A stretch of 64,000 nt of DNA, from assembly GCA_002457515.1 (NCBI GenBank), contig NTJN01000001.1, positions 62,001 to 126,000 on the forward strand, written 5' to 3'. Below the pieces are notes generated by a model that did not search any database, had not been told where the DNA came from, and saw only the letters and a program-made list of their open reading frames with translations. Below, one piece after another: positions 53,243 to 63,654 of this stretch (its first letter is position 1; the number at the start of each line of letters is the position of its first letter). Source of the DNA: Pelagibacterales bacterium MED-G40 (GTDB taxonomy: Bacteria > Pseudomonadota > Alphaproteobacteria > Pelagibacterales > Pelagibacteraceae). A program made the position numbers and the translations under genes.

Positions 53243-54243
53243 AAACAGATCACCCAAAAGTAAATTATGGAAAAACAGGAGTATTATTAGTTAATCTAGG
53301 AACTCCTAATTCAACTAGCTGGTTAGATATAAGAAAATATTTAAAAGAGTTTCTTTCAGATAGAAGAGTAATAGAAGTAAATCCGATAATTTGGAAAATA
53401 ATACTAAATCTTTTCATTTTGACTTTTAGGCCAGGAAAGACAGCTAAAGCCTATAAAAAAATTTGGATGACAAAAGAAAACATGTCACCGCTTAGATACT
53501 TCACCATCATGCAAACAAAAAAACTAGTTGATAGAATTGGGTCAGAAAAATTAATATTAGATTTTGCAATGCGGTATGGAGATCCAAGCATAAAAAGCAA
53601 AATTGAAAAACTTAAAGATGCAGGCTGTGAAAATATAATTGTCTTACCTTTATACCCACAATACGCAGCCGCAACTACAGCTACAGTCTGTGATGAAGTT
53701 TACAGAAGCTTAATGAAAATGAGGTGGCAACCTAGTTTGCAAATCGTACCTCATTATGAGTCGGAGCAGCTCTATATCAAGGCATTAGTAAACAGCCTAA
53801 ATAAAAAGATATCAGAAATTAGTTGGAAGCCAGATCTAATAATTGCATCTTATCATGGAATACCAAAAAAATACTTTGATAAAGGAGATCCCTACCAATG
53901 TTATTGTCAAAAAACTTCTAGACTAATTACAGAACAATTTAATAATAAAATTCCAATTAAGACTACCTTTCAATCTAGGTTTGGGCCACAAGAATGGTTG
54001 CAACCCTATACCGACAAAACCTTTGAAGCTTTACCAAAAGAAGGAACCAAAAATATCTTAGTTATTTGCCCTGGATTCTCATCAGATTGTGTCGAAACTT
54101 TAGAAGAAATTTTAATTCAGGGTAAAGAAAGTTTCATCGACGCTGGGGGTAAAAACTTTGATTTAGTTCCTTGTTTAAATGATAATGAGGATCACATAGA
54201 CTTATTTCAACATTTAATAAAAAGATATCTCTTAATAAAATGA
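53239..54243 (+). CDS. hemH: Ferrochelatase
   Basis: GVLLVNLGTPNS, IASYHGIPKKYFDKGDPYQCYC. Confidence 0.97.
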   Translation: MKTDHPKVNYGKTGVLLVNLGTPNSTSWLDIRKYLKEFLSDRRVIEVNPIIWKIILNLFILTFRPGKTAKAYKKIWMTKENMSPLRYFTIMQTKKLVDRIGSEKLILDFAMRYGDPSIKSKIEKLKDAGCENIIVLPLYPQYAAATTATVCDEVYRSLMKMRWQPSLQIVPHYESEQLYIKALVNSLNKKISEISWKPDLIIASYHGIPKKYFDKGDPYQCYCQKTSRLITEQFNNKIPIKTTFQSRFGPQEWLQPYTDKTFEALPKEGTKNILVICPGFSSDCVETLEEILIQGKESFIDAGGKNFDLVPCLNDNEDHIDLFQHLIKRYLLIK

Positions 54244-54674
54244 ATGCGTATTTAACTTTTAAAGCCCTACATCTTATTGCAATAATTTCTTGGATGGCAG
54301 GCTTGTTATATTTGCCAAGAATATTTGTTTATCATTCTGAGACCTTAAATAATGAGGGACAAAAAGAAACATTCAAAATTATGGAAAAGAGACTTTTCTT
54401 TTATATTATGAACCCTGCTATGATTTTGTCGTGGATTTTTGGTTTATTATTATTGCACTCGATTGGTATACAAAGTCTTGCTGATTTATGGCTACAAATA
54501 AAATTAATTCTTGTAATTATTTTAACATTTTATCACTTCTTTTTGTTAGCTTGTCTAAGGCGTTTTTCTTTGAATACGAATACTTATTCTGCAAGATTTT
54601 ATAGAATTATTAATGAAATCCCTACAGTAATACTAATCATTGTTATTTTCTTAGCAGTTTTTAAACCATTATAG
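54240..54674 (+). CDS. hemJ: Protoporphyrinogen oxidase HemJ
   Basis: KALHLIAIISWMAGLLYLPRIFVYH; downstream of hemH. Confidence 0.92.
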   Translation: MNAYLTFKALHLIAIISWMAGLLYLPRIFVYHSETLNNEGQKETFKIMEKRLFFYIMNPAMILSWIFGLLLLHSIGIQSLADLWLQIKLILVIILTFYHFFLLACLRRFSLNTNTYSARFYRIINEIPTVILIIVIFLAVFKPL

Positions 54675-54676
54675 GG

Positions 54677-54704
54677 GTTGAAAAATTTATAAAAACACCT
54701 ATAT
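54677..54704 (+). promoter_or_regulatory. Candidate RpoH-like promoter of rho (GTTG-N17-CCTATAT)
   Basis: Same 17-nt spacing as the dnaK and grpE elements; 34 bp before rho ATG. Confidence 0.35.
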
Positions 54705-54738
54705 TTAAATCACTTACCTTTATTAACAATCACTCAAT

Positions 54739-56010
54739 ATGAATCTACAACAATTAAAGCAAAAAACCCCAGGTGAATTAATTAATGAAGCTGAAAAGCT
54801 AGGTATTGAAAATCCTAGCACACTTCGAAAACAAGAAATACTTTTTGCTATACTAAAAAAGCTTGCCGAAAAGAACGAGCAAATAACTGGAGCAGGTGTT
54901 CTAGAAGTATTACAGGACGGCTTTGGTTTTTTAAGAGCTATAGAATCAAATTATTTACCAGGTCCAGACGATATTTATGTAAGCCCAAGTCAAATTAGAA
55001 GATTTGGTCTTAGAACCGGAGATTCAGTTGAAGGTGAAATAAGAGCTCCTAAAGATGCTGAGAGATATTTCGCGTTACTAAAAGTAAATCAAATAAATTT
55101 TGAAAATCCAGAAAAAGGAAGAAATAAGATAGCTTTTGATAACTTAACACCTCTCTATCCAAAAGAGCAGCTGAAAATGGAAATTGAAAAAAATGAAACA
55201 GAAAAGAAACCAGATCAAACAGCAAGATTAATTGATCTAGTTAGTCCAATTGGAAAGGGACAAAGGTCTCTAATTATTTCTCCACCAAAAGCAGGTAAGA
55301 CAATTATTTTACAAAACATTGCAGATTCGATAGCTCGAAATCATCCCGAATGTTATTTAATGGTTTTACTTATAGATGAACGTCCTGAAGAAGTAACTGA
55401 TATGCAACGTTCAGTTAAAGGCGAAGTAATTAGCTCAACTTTCGATGAACCAGCCTCAAGACACGTTGCTGTAGCTGAAATGGTTATTGAAAAGGCAAAA
55501 AGATTAACCGAACATAAAAAAGATGTAATTATCCTTTTGGACTCTATAACGAGACTTGGAAGAGCTTACAACGCTGTTGTGCCAAGTTCAGGTAAAGTTT
55601 TAACTGGAGGAGTAGACGCGAATGCTCTGCAAAGACCAAAAAGATTTTTTGGAGCTGCAAGAAATATAGAACAAGGTGGTTCTTTGACGATTATCTCTAC
55701 AGCTTTAATCGATACTGGTAGCAGAATGGATGAAGTGATATTTGAGGAGTTCAAAGGAACTGGAAATTCTGAGTTGATTCTCGACAGAAAGGTTGCCGAC
55801 AAAAGAATTTATCCTGCTATAGATATTACTCGTTCGGGCACAAGAAGAGAAGAGCTTTTATTTAAAAAAGAAGATTTAACAAAAGTAAATGTATTAAGAA
55901 GAATAATAAGTCCAATGGGAACAATGGACGGAATAGAGTTTTTAATGTCCAAGCTTAAAAATACAAAAAATAATGCTGATTTTTTTGACTCAATGAATAA
56001 AACTAATTAA
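54739..56010 (+). CDS. rho: Transcription termination factor Rho
   Basis: [50 protein letters not shown]. Confidence 0.99.
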   Translation: MNLQQLKQKTPGELINEAEKLGIENPSTLRKQEILFAILKKLAEKNEQITGAGVLEVLQDGFGFLRAIESNYLPGPDDIYVSPSQIRRFGLRTGDSVEGEIRAPKDAERYFALLKVNQINFENPEKGRNKIAFDNLTPLYPKEQLKMEIEKNETEKKPDQTARLIDLVSPIGKGQRSLIISPPKAGKTIILQNIADSIARNHPECYLMVLLIDERPEEVTDMQRSVKGEVISSTFDEPASRHVAVAEMVIEKAKRLTEHKKDVIILLDSITRLGRAYNAVVPSSGKVLTGGVDANALQRPKRFFGAARNIEQGGSLTIISTALIDTGSRMDEVIFEEFKGTGNSELILDRKVADKRIYPAIDITRSGTRREELLFKKEDLTKVNVLRRIISPMGTMDGIEFLMSKLKNTKNNADFFDSMNKTN

Positions 56011-56013
56011 TTA

Positions 56014-56643
56014 TCATTGAATAGTCATTTTTTCAGAACCGTTATTGTAAAGATAAAACTCAAGGATTTCTAATAAAGTTTTAGTTTTATTACCAATACT
56101 AACTGCTTCCAAAAGTTTTTGTTTTTCTTCATTAGAGATAGGAGCAATCATAGATATGGTATTGATTTGTTGAACCTGATCAAGTTTTTCAAATTCCTTC
56201 CAATTTAATATTAATCCTCTCTTTTTAAATAAATTTTTTGTCTTATCAAAAAGTAAATTTATCTCCTGTTTTTCAACAAGTCTATCGTCTTTTTTAGTAT
56301 CTTGGTTAAACTTTTCATACGACACTTCAAATTCTCTGTAGAGTTTTTTATTTAAAATTTCTTTTTTAATTTCAAACCGAATGACACCAGTTAAATTTAT
56401 TAAAACTCTATTGTCCTCACCCCTATGAAAGTCACTAATCTTGCCTAAACATCCTATTTTATAAACTTCATTACCATTTTTCTTCGATTGAACCATTCCC
56501 ATTAATTTATCTTTTTTAATACAATCATTAACTAAATTCAGATATCTTGTTTCAAAAATATTTAGAGGTAAATTTGTTTTTGGAAAATATATTACTCCAC
56601 TTAGAGGGAAAACAGGTATTTGCTTAGGAAAATCATCTTTCAT
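56014..56643 (-). CDS. Lon substrate-binding-domain protein
   Basis: IPVFPLSGVIYFPKTNLPLNIFETRYLNLVNDCI. Confidence 0.92.
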   Translation of the reverse strand: MKDDFPKQIPVFPLSGVIYFPKTNLPLNIFETRYLNLVNDCIKKDKLMGMVQSKKNGNEVYKIGCLGKISDFHRGEDNRVLINLTGVIRFEIKKEILNKKLYREFEVSYEKFNQDTKKDDRLVEKQEINLLFDKTKNLFKKRGLILNWKEFEKLDQVQQINTISMIAPISNEEKQKLLEAVSIGNKTKTLLEILEFYLYNNGSEKMTIQ

Positions 56644-56717
56644 AATTCAATTATAATATAAGATAACAACACTTGTAATCTTCTTTTTATGCGGCTAAAT
56701 TTACTCATTAAATAAAT

Positions 56718-56792
56718 GCGGGCATAGCTCAGTGGTAGAGCGTCTCGTTGCCAACGAGAAGGTCGAGGGTTCGAGTCCCTTTGCCCGCTCCA
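56718..56792 (+). tRNA. tRNA-Gly(GCC), CCA encoded
   Basis: Cloverleaf GCGGGCA TA GCTC AGTGGTA GAGC G TCTCG TTGCCAA CGAGA AGGTC GAGGG TTCGAGT CCCTT TGCCCGC T CCA; anticodon GCC. Confidence 0.97.
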
Positions 56793-56805
56793 AAGAGGGA
56801 ATAAG

Positions 56806-57144
56806 ATGTCTGATTTAGCTGATAAAAAATGTGTTCCATGCGAGGGTGGCATACCACCATTTGATGTCGCAGAAATTCATAAATATCTTAAAAAAGTTGA
56901 TGGATGGGATGTTAAGAAAAATAAAGTAGAAAGTTTTTTTATTGAAAAAGAATTTAAGTTTAAAAATTTTTTAGAAAGTCAGAATTTTGTTACTAAAGTT
57001 GGTGAAATAGCAGAAAGAGAAGGACACCACCCAGATATTTCTTTTGGATGGGGGTATGCAAAAATAAAAATATTTACTCATGCAATTAAAGGTTTAGCAG
57101 AGAGTGACTTTGTGTTAGCAGCTAAAATAGATAAAATTAATTAA
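56806..57144 (+). CDS. Pterin-4a-carbinolamine dehydratase
   Basis: FKFKNFLESQNFVTKVGEIAEREGHHPDISFGWGYAKIKIFTHAIKGL. Confidence 0.95.
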   Translation: MSDLADKKCVPCEGGIPPFDVAEIHKYLKKVDGWDVKKNKVESFFIEKEFKFKNFLESQNFVTKVGEIAEREGHHPDISFGWGYAKIKIFTHAIKGLAESDFVLAAKIDKIN

Positions 57145-58691
57145 TGATTAAAATGTCTAGTGCCTGTTAAAACCATTTTTATATTGGCTTTATTTGCTGC
57201 TTCAATTACCTCTTTATCTCTAATTGATCCTCCAGGCTGAACAATAATTTTTACACCAGATTTAATTAAAGTTTTAATGCCATCGGCAAAAGGAAAAAAC
57301 GCATCAGATGCAGCTATTGCATTTTTTAATCTCTTAGGCTGAAATTGCTTAGCCTTTTGTGTTGCAATCTTACAGCTATCCAAACGACTTGGTTGCCCCG
57401 CTCCTATACCGATAGTTGAGAAGTTGTCAGTTAAAACTATTGCATTAGACTTTATAAATTTACAAACATTGAAAGCAAATTCTATTTCTTTAATTTCTTT
57501 TTTCGATGGTTTGTTTTTTGTAACGAATTTTAAATCTTTTTTATTGAATATTATATTATCTTTATCTTGTAATAAGAATGAACCATTAAATAATTTTACA
57601 GCAGAGTTATTTCTATTTTTAAAATTAGATATATCTATAATTCTCAGATTTTTTTTTCTTTTTAAGATTCGTAAAGCTTTTGTATCAAAGCTTTTAGCAA
57701 GAATAACTTCAAAAAATGTTTTATTTAATTCATTAGCAATAGATTTATTTATTTTAAAATTGCAGGCAACAATCCCCCCAAAAGCACTTAAAGGGTCACT
57801 TGCCAAAGCGTTATTAAAAGAAATTATTGGTGATTTGTTAGAGGAAACCCCACAAGGATTTGCATGTTTTATTATAACTGTCGTTGGGATCTTTTTTATC
57901 GATAAAAGTATATCCAGTCCTGAAAAAATGTCATTATAGTTATTATAGCTTAAATCTTTACCACTGATTTTTTTTAAACCAATTTCACTATCGTTAAAAT
58001 CATTTACATAAATTGAGCTTTGCTGATGCGGATTTTCGCCATATCTTAATTGTTCCAGTTTTTTTCCAAAGATAGTTTTTTTGTTAGGAAATTTAATATT
58101 TAGTTTATTATTAAACCAATGAGCTATTGTAGAGTCATAATACGCTGTCAAACCAAAAGCCTTGCTCGACATAAGCTCTCTAAATTTAAGACTGGTACTT
58201 CCTTTATATTTCTTTAGCTCATCGATTAATTTTGAATAGTCATTTTTTTCAGTAATTATAAGTACATCTTTATAGTTTTTGGCTGCCGCTCTAACCATTG
58301 TTGGACCGCCTATATCAATATTTTCAATTATATTTTTTTCATTTTTGGAGTTTAAAACACTGTTTTGAAAGGGATAAAAATTTACGACCACTAAGTCTAT
58401 AGAAAGATATTTTTGCTTTTTCATTTCTTTCTTGTGTTTTTTATTAGATCTATTAAATAAAATTCCAGAATGGATTTTAGGATGTAAAGTTTTTACTCTT
58501 CCATCAAGCATCTCTTTAAATCCAGTATATGAGGAAACTTCTTCACATTTATACCCAAGCTTTTTAATAGTTTTGTATGTTCCGCCTGAACTAATAATTT
58601 CAATATTATACTTTTTTAGAACTCTTAAAATTTGATTTAAATCATTTTTGTCAGATACAGATATTAATGCGTTTTTTATTTTTCTTAACAT
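57141..58691 (-). CDS. purH: Bifunctional AICAR transformylase/IMP cyclohydrolase
   Basis: ALISVSDKNDL, SSGGTYKTIK, DGRVKTLHPKIH, RYGENPHQ, KHANPCGV. Confidence 0.98.
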   Translation of the reverse strand: MLRKIKNALISVSDKNDLNQILRVLKKYNIEIISSGGTYKTIKKLGYKCEEVSSYTGFKEMLDGRVKTLHPKIHSGILFNRSNKKHKKEMKKQKYLSIDLVVVNFYPFQNSVLNSKNEKNIIENIDIGGPTMVRAAAKNYKDVLIITEKNDYSKLIDELKKYKGSTSLKFRELMSSKAFGLTAYYDSTIAHWFNNKLNIKFPNKKTIFGKKLEQLRYGENPHQQSSIYVNDFNDSEIGLKKISGKDLSYNNYNDIFSGLDILLSIKKIPTTVIIKHANPCGVSSNKSPIISFNNALASDPLSAFGGIVACNFKINKSIANELNKTFFEVILAKSFDTKALRILKRKKNLRIIDISNFKNRNNSAVKLFNGSFLLQDKDNIIFNKKDLKFVTKNKPSKKEIKEIEFAFNVCKFIKSNAIVLTDNFSTIGIGAGQPSRLDSCKIATQKAKQFQPKRLKNAIAASDAFFPFADGIKTLIKSGVKIIVQPGGSIRDKEVIEAANKANIKMVLTGTRHFNH

Positions 58692-58693
58692 AA

Positions 58694-60343
58694 TCAGTTA
58701 TTTTTTTTTATCTCCCAATCAATAGTTTGACTTTTATCAGAAAGATTACCATTAATAGTTATACAAAAATTATTTAATATTTGATTTCTTCCTAAAAATA
58801 TACTTTTTTCTAAAGAAATTTTCTGATTTGGAGATGAAAAAATTAAAGATTTATTTTTATCTATTTGTATTAAAATACTATTCCCACCAATAGTTTCTGT
58901 TGCGTATATACCTGGATAAAGATGAAATCTAATGTGATAGTTAACATTTGATGAGATATTCCTTTTTTTTATTAAAAAATCTGATCCTTTTAACTCACTG
59001 CTTTTTTTTGAAATACTCAAAAATCTTTTGTGGATGTACCCAAATTTTTTTTCATACGCATTATGTGATGCAGAAGCAATTAGATTTAGATCATCGTTAT
59101 TAAAATTGATATCAAAAACATTAAAACTGTTTTTTATAAAAGCACCGAATGTTCTATTTATTATTTTGTTTCGTTCTAATTTAGTTACAGAAGTGTCATT
59201 TAAACATAAGGTTGACTGGGCCGAAGTTAATCTACTCACCAGCTTTGCTTTTTTTGAGATTTGTTTGCCATAACCACAATTAGTAATTATTTTTTGATTG
59301 TTAAAGAAATATTCGAAAGATAAAGGACCTAATTGATAAGCTCCTGAAAATTTTTTTTTTGGAGGTCCACCAATATCGAAAAAAACACTGCTTTTTTGAT
59401 TTTTAAGAATTTGAATTTGTCCAACTAGGTTTTTATTTTTTTTGCAATTATAGTTAAGTCTCTCTATGTAATTAAGATATTTATCCATTTTTATCTCTGT
59501 AGCTCCGTTAAACAATGGCATTTGGTTAATTGGAGTTTTAATAGTAATTAAGCAGCTTAAATTTTTATCTATTATTTCTTCCAAATAATCGGGAACATAC
59601 TGCTGAGCATCTTTGCTGCACTCTTTTATCAAAATTAAATATTTAGAAAATTTAATTAAATCATTCGGGTTACGATTTTTTGGAAAACCATCTTTGTCAA
59701 AGAAGTTTTCTATAATCTTTTTTAGTTCTTTAAGAGAAAAATTAAAGTTATCAAAATACTCTTTAAATACTAATCCGGAAAGCAAAATAGCTGTTAATAA
59801 TTCTATCTTTTTAGAATCGCTATTCTCAAATTTAAAATTTTTCTTAAGGTGATTAATCTGAATTACAATCGATTGAAAAAAAATTTCTTTGAAATTTTTA
59901 TTGGTACTATTTAAAATGATTTCAGCATTTAATATCCATGAAATAATTCTTTTGCTTGTAATAGAACTATTCCATACTGTTTTCTTATAAGAGCTATTTT
60001 TATAAATCCATTGTGTAATGATTTTTTGTATAATAGCTGCATCATTTTTTCTGCTTATGAGATTGAGCCAAAGAAAGTTATGAAGACTCTCTTCTTCTCT
60101 TATTGAGTTTTGTTTAATCCACAAAGTATAAGGATCAATATCAGATAGGTTAAAAGAAAAGTTTTCACTGTTAGTGATAGAAGAAAGTAAAAATGTATTT
60201 GGGTAAAAATAAAATTGCCTTGGTGTTAAAGAAACTAAAGACCTTTTATAAAAATTAGTTTTAAAGTAAATTTTTTTAAGAAATTTTAATGAAGAGATTT
60301 TTATAGCTAAAAAGTAATAATAAACACTTTTTAAATTTAGCAT
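58694..60343 (-). CDS. Heparinase II/III family protein
   Basis: GGPPKKKFSGAYQLGPLSFEYFFNNQKIITNCGYG; located between purH and rpe as in other alphaproteobacteria. Confidence 0.8.
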   Translation of the reverse strand: MLNLKSVYYYFLAIKISSLKFLKKIYFKTNFYKRSLVSLTPRQFYFYPNTFLLSSITNSENFSFNLSDIDPYTLWIKQNSIREEESLHNFLWLNLISRKNDAAIIQKIITQWIYKNSSYKKTVWNSSITSKRIISWILNAEIILNSTNKNFKEIFFQSIVIQINHLKKNFKFENSDSKKIELLTAILLSGLVFKEYFDNFNFSLKELKKIIENFFDKDGFPKNRNPNDLIKFSKYLILIKECSKDAQQYVPDYLEEIIDKNLSCLITIKTPINQMPLFNGATEIKMDKYLNYIERLNYNCKKNKNLVGQIQILKNQKSSVFFDIGGPPKKKFSGAYQLGPLSFEYFFNNQKIITNCGYGKQISKKAKLVSRLTSAQSTLCLNDTSVTKLERNKIINRTFGAFIKNSFNVFDINFNNDDLNLIASASHNAYEKKFGYIHKRFLSISKKSSELKGSDFLIKKRNISSNVNYHIRFHLYPGIYATETIGGNSILIQIDKNKSLIFSSPNQKISLEKSIFLGRNQILNNFCITINGNLSDKSQTIDWEIKKNN

Positions 60344-60344
60344 T

Positions 60345-61004
60345 TTAATTTGTACGAAGTAATTCTATATTCTTCTTTAAGTCACCATTATTTTCTTTAA
60401 AAATCGTAGATCCTGATACAAGAATGTTTACTCCAGCTTCTTTAACGGTTTTACTATTATCAAAGTTAATTCCTCCATCAATTTCAATATCCACGTTTAA
60501 TTTCTTTTCCGTTATAATTTTTTTTATTTTTTTTACTTTATCCAAAACTTCTGGCATAAACTTCTGACCACCAAAACCAGGTTCAACACTCATTATTAAA
60601 ATAAGGTCAATTTTTTCTAAGTGATCTTCAACCAGATCTATTTTTGAATTTGGTTTTAATGATATCCCTACTTTTTTATTTTCTTTTTTTATTAGGCTTA
60701 TTGTATTGTCAACATCTTTTGTAGCTTCCGGATGAAAAGTAATAATATCAGCACCAGCTTTAGCAAAATCTTTTATATATTTGTCTACCGGTGAAATCAT
60801 TAAATGGACATCAAATATTTTCTCAGTAAGCGGTCTAATTTTTTTAATCACTTCCGGCCCTATAGTTATGTTAGGAACAAAATGCCCGTCCATAACATCT
60901 ATGTGAATATAGTCAGCACCAGCTTTTTCGAGCGATAATACCTCGTCTCCTAATTTACTAAAATTAGCAGATAGAATAGATGGTGATATTTTTATTTTGC
61001 CCAT
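60345..61004 (-). CDS. rpe: Ribulose-phosphate 3-epimerase
   Basis: ISPSILSANFSKLGDEV, HIDVMDGHFVPNITIGP, EIDGGIN. Confidence 0.98.
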   Translation of the reverse strand: MGKIKISPSILSANFSKLGDEVLSLEKAGADYIHIDVMDGHFVPNITIGPEVIKKIRPLTEKIFDVHLMISPVDKYIKDFAKAGADIITFHPEATKDVDNTISLIKKENKKVGISLKPNSKIDLVEDHLEKIDLILIMSVEPGFGGQKFMPEVLDKVKKIKKIITEKKLNVDIEIDGGINFDNSKTVKEAGVNILVSGSTIFKENNGDLKKNIELLRTN

Positions 61005-61336
61005 TGAGAATAAATTGAATAAAGTTCTTTAGATATATCACTTTCCAAGGGAAAAGATAACATTCCCATAACTGAGTATCCAAGTAAGTATGGCATTAAA
61101 TAAAACCGGAAAAGATAAAAAAACCAAGCTACATATAGAGGCACCATTGGTCTTAAAAGAAAACCCGGTGTAATTGGATCAAAAAGTCTTAAAAGAGGGT
61201 TAGTAGATTTAACAAAGACTTTCATAAAAAAGAAGTCCGAATCCTCTCTTTGAAAAATATTCATTGCTGATCTGCCAATTAAAGTCCACATTACTATGCC
61301 GAGCATATAATCAAGAGCTAGTATCCAGAAAGACAT
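60992..61336 (-). CDS. Conserved membrane protein of unknown function
   Basis: ATG at 61336: MSFWILALDYMLGIVMWTLIGRSAMNIF...; hydrophobic segments; ORF-track start at 61363 is a TTG. Confidence 0.7.
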   Translation of the reverse strand: MSFWILALDYMLGIVMWTLIGRSAMNIFQREDSDFFFMKVFVKSTNPLLRLFDPITPGFLLRPMVPLYVAWFFYLFRFYLMPYLLGYSVMGMLSFPLESDISKELYSIYSQWAK

Positions 61337-61361
61337 ATTAAGACAATAACATTTATTAGAC

Positions 61362-61395
61362 AAAAAAAAAGGGGCGAATAAATCCGCCCCTTTAT
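61362..61395 (-). terminator. Rho-independent terminator of the symporter operon
   Basis: Minus strand: aaaggggcg-gatttatt-cgcccctttttttttg; strong GC stem and U-tract just after the symporter stop. Confidence 0.92.
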
Positions 61396-61414
61396 AAATT
61401 TTAAATTTAGTTTA

Positions 61415-63253
61415 CTAGTGCTGTTTACCAAGAATAGTTCTTCCACTAGGAATCCTAGTTTCTTCAACCATTCTTTGCGTTGCAGCATCAGGTGCTTTGG
61501 TCATTAAACTCACAACAACCATAACTATTAAACACACTGGAGCTCCGATCATACCAAATCTTAAGTGATCGATACCTAACCAAGGCGCATTACCCATAAA
61601 TTTAGGATAAACCCAGATTAAGTACATAGTTCCAGATGCTAGTCCTGCAAGTATACCTGCAATAGCCCCTTCTCTTGTAGCTCTCTTCCACCATACTCCA
61701 AGTACAAGTGGGAAGAATAGACCTGACATAGCAAAGTCAAACGCCCAAGCAACTGCTCCTAAGATACTAGTGATACGCATTGATGCAATATATGCACCTG
61801 CAGCACCAATCACGACTAATAGTACTCGTGCTACTATTAATCTCTTTCTAACATCTGCTTTAGGGTCAACCATTTTAAAGTAAACGTCATGTGACAGTGC
61901 GTTTGCAATCGCAAGAACTAAACCATCCGCAGTTGACATCGCTGCAGCCATACCTCCGGCAGCAACTAGTCCAGAAATTACATAAGGTAATCCTGCTACT
62001 TCTGGAGTAGCTAACACAACTACGCCTGTTCTCATGAACCATTCATTTAATTGAAGTATGCCATCACCATTAAAGTCAGCAATGAAAACTTGTTTCTGAG
62101 CTGACCATGCTTGAACCCAATCAATAGCCATAACTGCACTAATAGGTTTTCCAATAATACCAGTTGGTAAATTAGGATCCATTAATGAAATTTTAGATAA
62201 TGTTGCAAGCATTGGCGCTGATGAGTAAAGCAAGAAGATAAAGAATAGCGACCATGCTACTGATTTTCTAGCTTGTTTTACTGATGGAGTTGTAAAGTAT
62301 CTCATAAGAATATGAGGTAACGATGCAGTTCCTATCATCATACACATTGCTAACGAGATATATTTCCATACAGCCATTCCACCTTCAGGCACACCTGAAT
62401 GTGATACTGCAATAGATTTTAAGCCACCTGGTACTCCAGCTGCTTTAATATCTGCGGCACTGTTTTTGACTAGTCCAAATGATTGTTCTAGTTCACCTAT
62501 TCTAGCTACCTCGTCGCCTAGCATTAAGTGAGGGAATACTCCTCCACCAATTCTATTACTAATCCAGAAAACTGGAATTAGATAAGCAACGATTAAAACT
62601 ATATATTGTGCAACTTGCGTCCATGTAACGGCTCTCATTCCCCCTAACATAGAACACAACAAGATGCTTACTAATCCTACCCAAACACCTAGTTCAAATG
62701 GAATTTGCAAGGCACGCGCAGCAATAGTTCCTGTAGCATTAATTTGTGCAGTCACATAAGTAAATGAAGCTAACACAAGAACTAATACAGCGCAGAATCT
62801 TACTCCGTTACCGCCATATCTTGTTCCTATGAAATCAGGTACTGTGTAACATCCAAATTTTCTTAAGTATGGTGCTAATAAAGTTGATACAAGCACATAT
62901 CCACCTGTCCAACCAACTAAGAAAGCCATGTAACCATAGCCTCCAAAATAAACACCACCTGCTAATGCTACGAAAGAAGCACCAGACATCCAGTCTGCTG
63001 CTGTTGCCATTCCATTAAATACTGTAGGCACTTGCCTTCCAGCTACATAATATGCATCAACTTGAACAGTTCTTGATAACCATCCAATAAGAGCATAAAT
63101 CGCAACTGTAAAAGCTACGAACATTATACCTATCGCCTCTTTAGAGACTCCGGCTTGTTCCATAATAGCCATCAATATGATGAATACTATAAAGCCACCT
63201 GTATATAGTCCGTATATTTTAGGAAGGTTTTGTATAAATCCACCTTTAAACAT
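61415..63253 (-). CDS. Sodium:solute symporter, large subunit (VC_2705-like subfamily)
   Basis: AYYVAGRQVPTVFNGMATAADWMSGASFV; SSSF fold; paired with DUF4212 gene. Confidence 0.92.
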   Translation of the reverse strand: MFKGGFIQNLPKIYGLYTGGFIVFIILMAIMEQAGVSKEAIGIMFVAFTVAIYALIGWLSRTVQVDAYYVAGRQVPTVFNGMATAADWMSGASFVALAGGVYFGGYGYMAFLVGWTGGYVLVSTLLAPYLRKFGCYTVPDFIGTRYGGNGVRFCAVLVLVLASFTYVTAQINATGTIAARALQIPFELGVWVGLVSILLCSMLGGMRAVTWTQVAQYIVLIVAYLIPVFWISNRIGGGVFPHLMLGDEVARIGELEQSFGLVKNSAADIKAAGVPGGLKSIAVSHSGVPEGGMAVWKYISLAMCMMIGTASLPHILMRYFTTPSVKQARKSVAWSLFFIFLLYSSAPMLATLSKISLMDPNLPTGIIGKPISAVMAIDWVQAWSAQKQVFIADFNGDGILQLNEWFMRTGVVVLATPEVAGLPYVISGLVAAGGMAAAMSTADGLVLAIANALSHDVYFKMVDPKADVRKRLIVARVLLVVIGAAGAYIASMRITSILGAVAWAFDFAMSGLFFPLVLGVWWKRATREGAIAGILAGLASGTMYLIWVYPKFMGNAPWLGIDHLRFGMIGAPVCLIVMVVVSLMTKAPDAATQRMVEETRIPSGRTILGKQH

Positions 63254-63510
63254 TAGTTATCCTCCTTTTCTCCGAAGCCACACTCTTCGTCGATATCTTC
63301 TTGTTTACCTGCAAACCAGAATATTAATAAAACAAACGCAAGGAGCGATCCTTGTGCTGTCATATAATACGCTAGTGGGTATCCAAGAAAAGTCATAGAG
63401 TTGATTTCAGCTCCGAACATGAAGATAACAGTTGAAAAAAAGAACCAAATAACCAATGTAATTATCATATGGTTTTTTGACTTTTCCCAATGCTTCTCTT
63501 TGTTTGACAT
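63253..63510 (-). CDS. DUF4212-type small symporter subunit
   Basis: MSNKEKHWEKSKNHMIITLVIWFFFSTVIFMFG; ATG at 63510 with SD-like aaagggggaaaa, preferred over 63555. Confidence 0.9.
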   Translation of the reverse strand: MSNKEKHWEKSKNHMIITLVIWFFFSTVIFMFGAEINSMTFLGYPLAYYMTAQGSLLAFVLLIFWFAGKQEDIDEECGFGEKEDN

Positions 63511-63654
63511 TTTTCCCCCTTTAGGTTTTTTATCGTAAATTAATGGTTGGATCATACCTAACTAGGTGGTAATTAAAAGTTAAAAAACCTGATTTTAGAT
63601 GCTACAAAGCTTTAAAATTAAAGGGAAAATACAGCTATATATTTTTAATACAAC

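Noticed and set aside
56640-56852. ORF containing GQRDSNPRPSRWQRDALPLSYAR
   Set aside because: Antisense translation of the tRNA-Gly gene, a well-known spurious ORF type.
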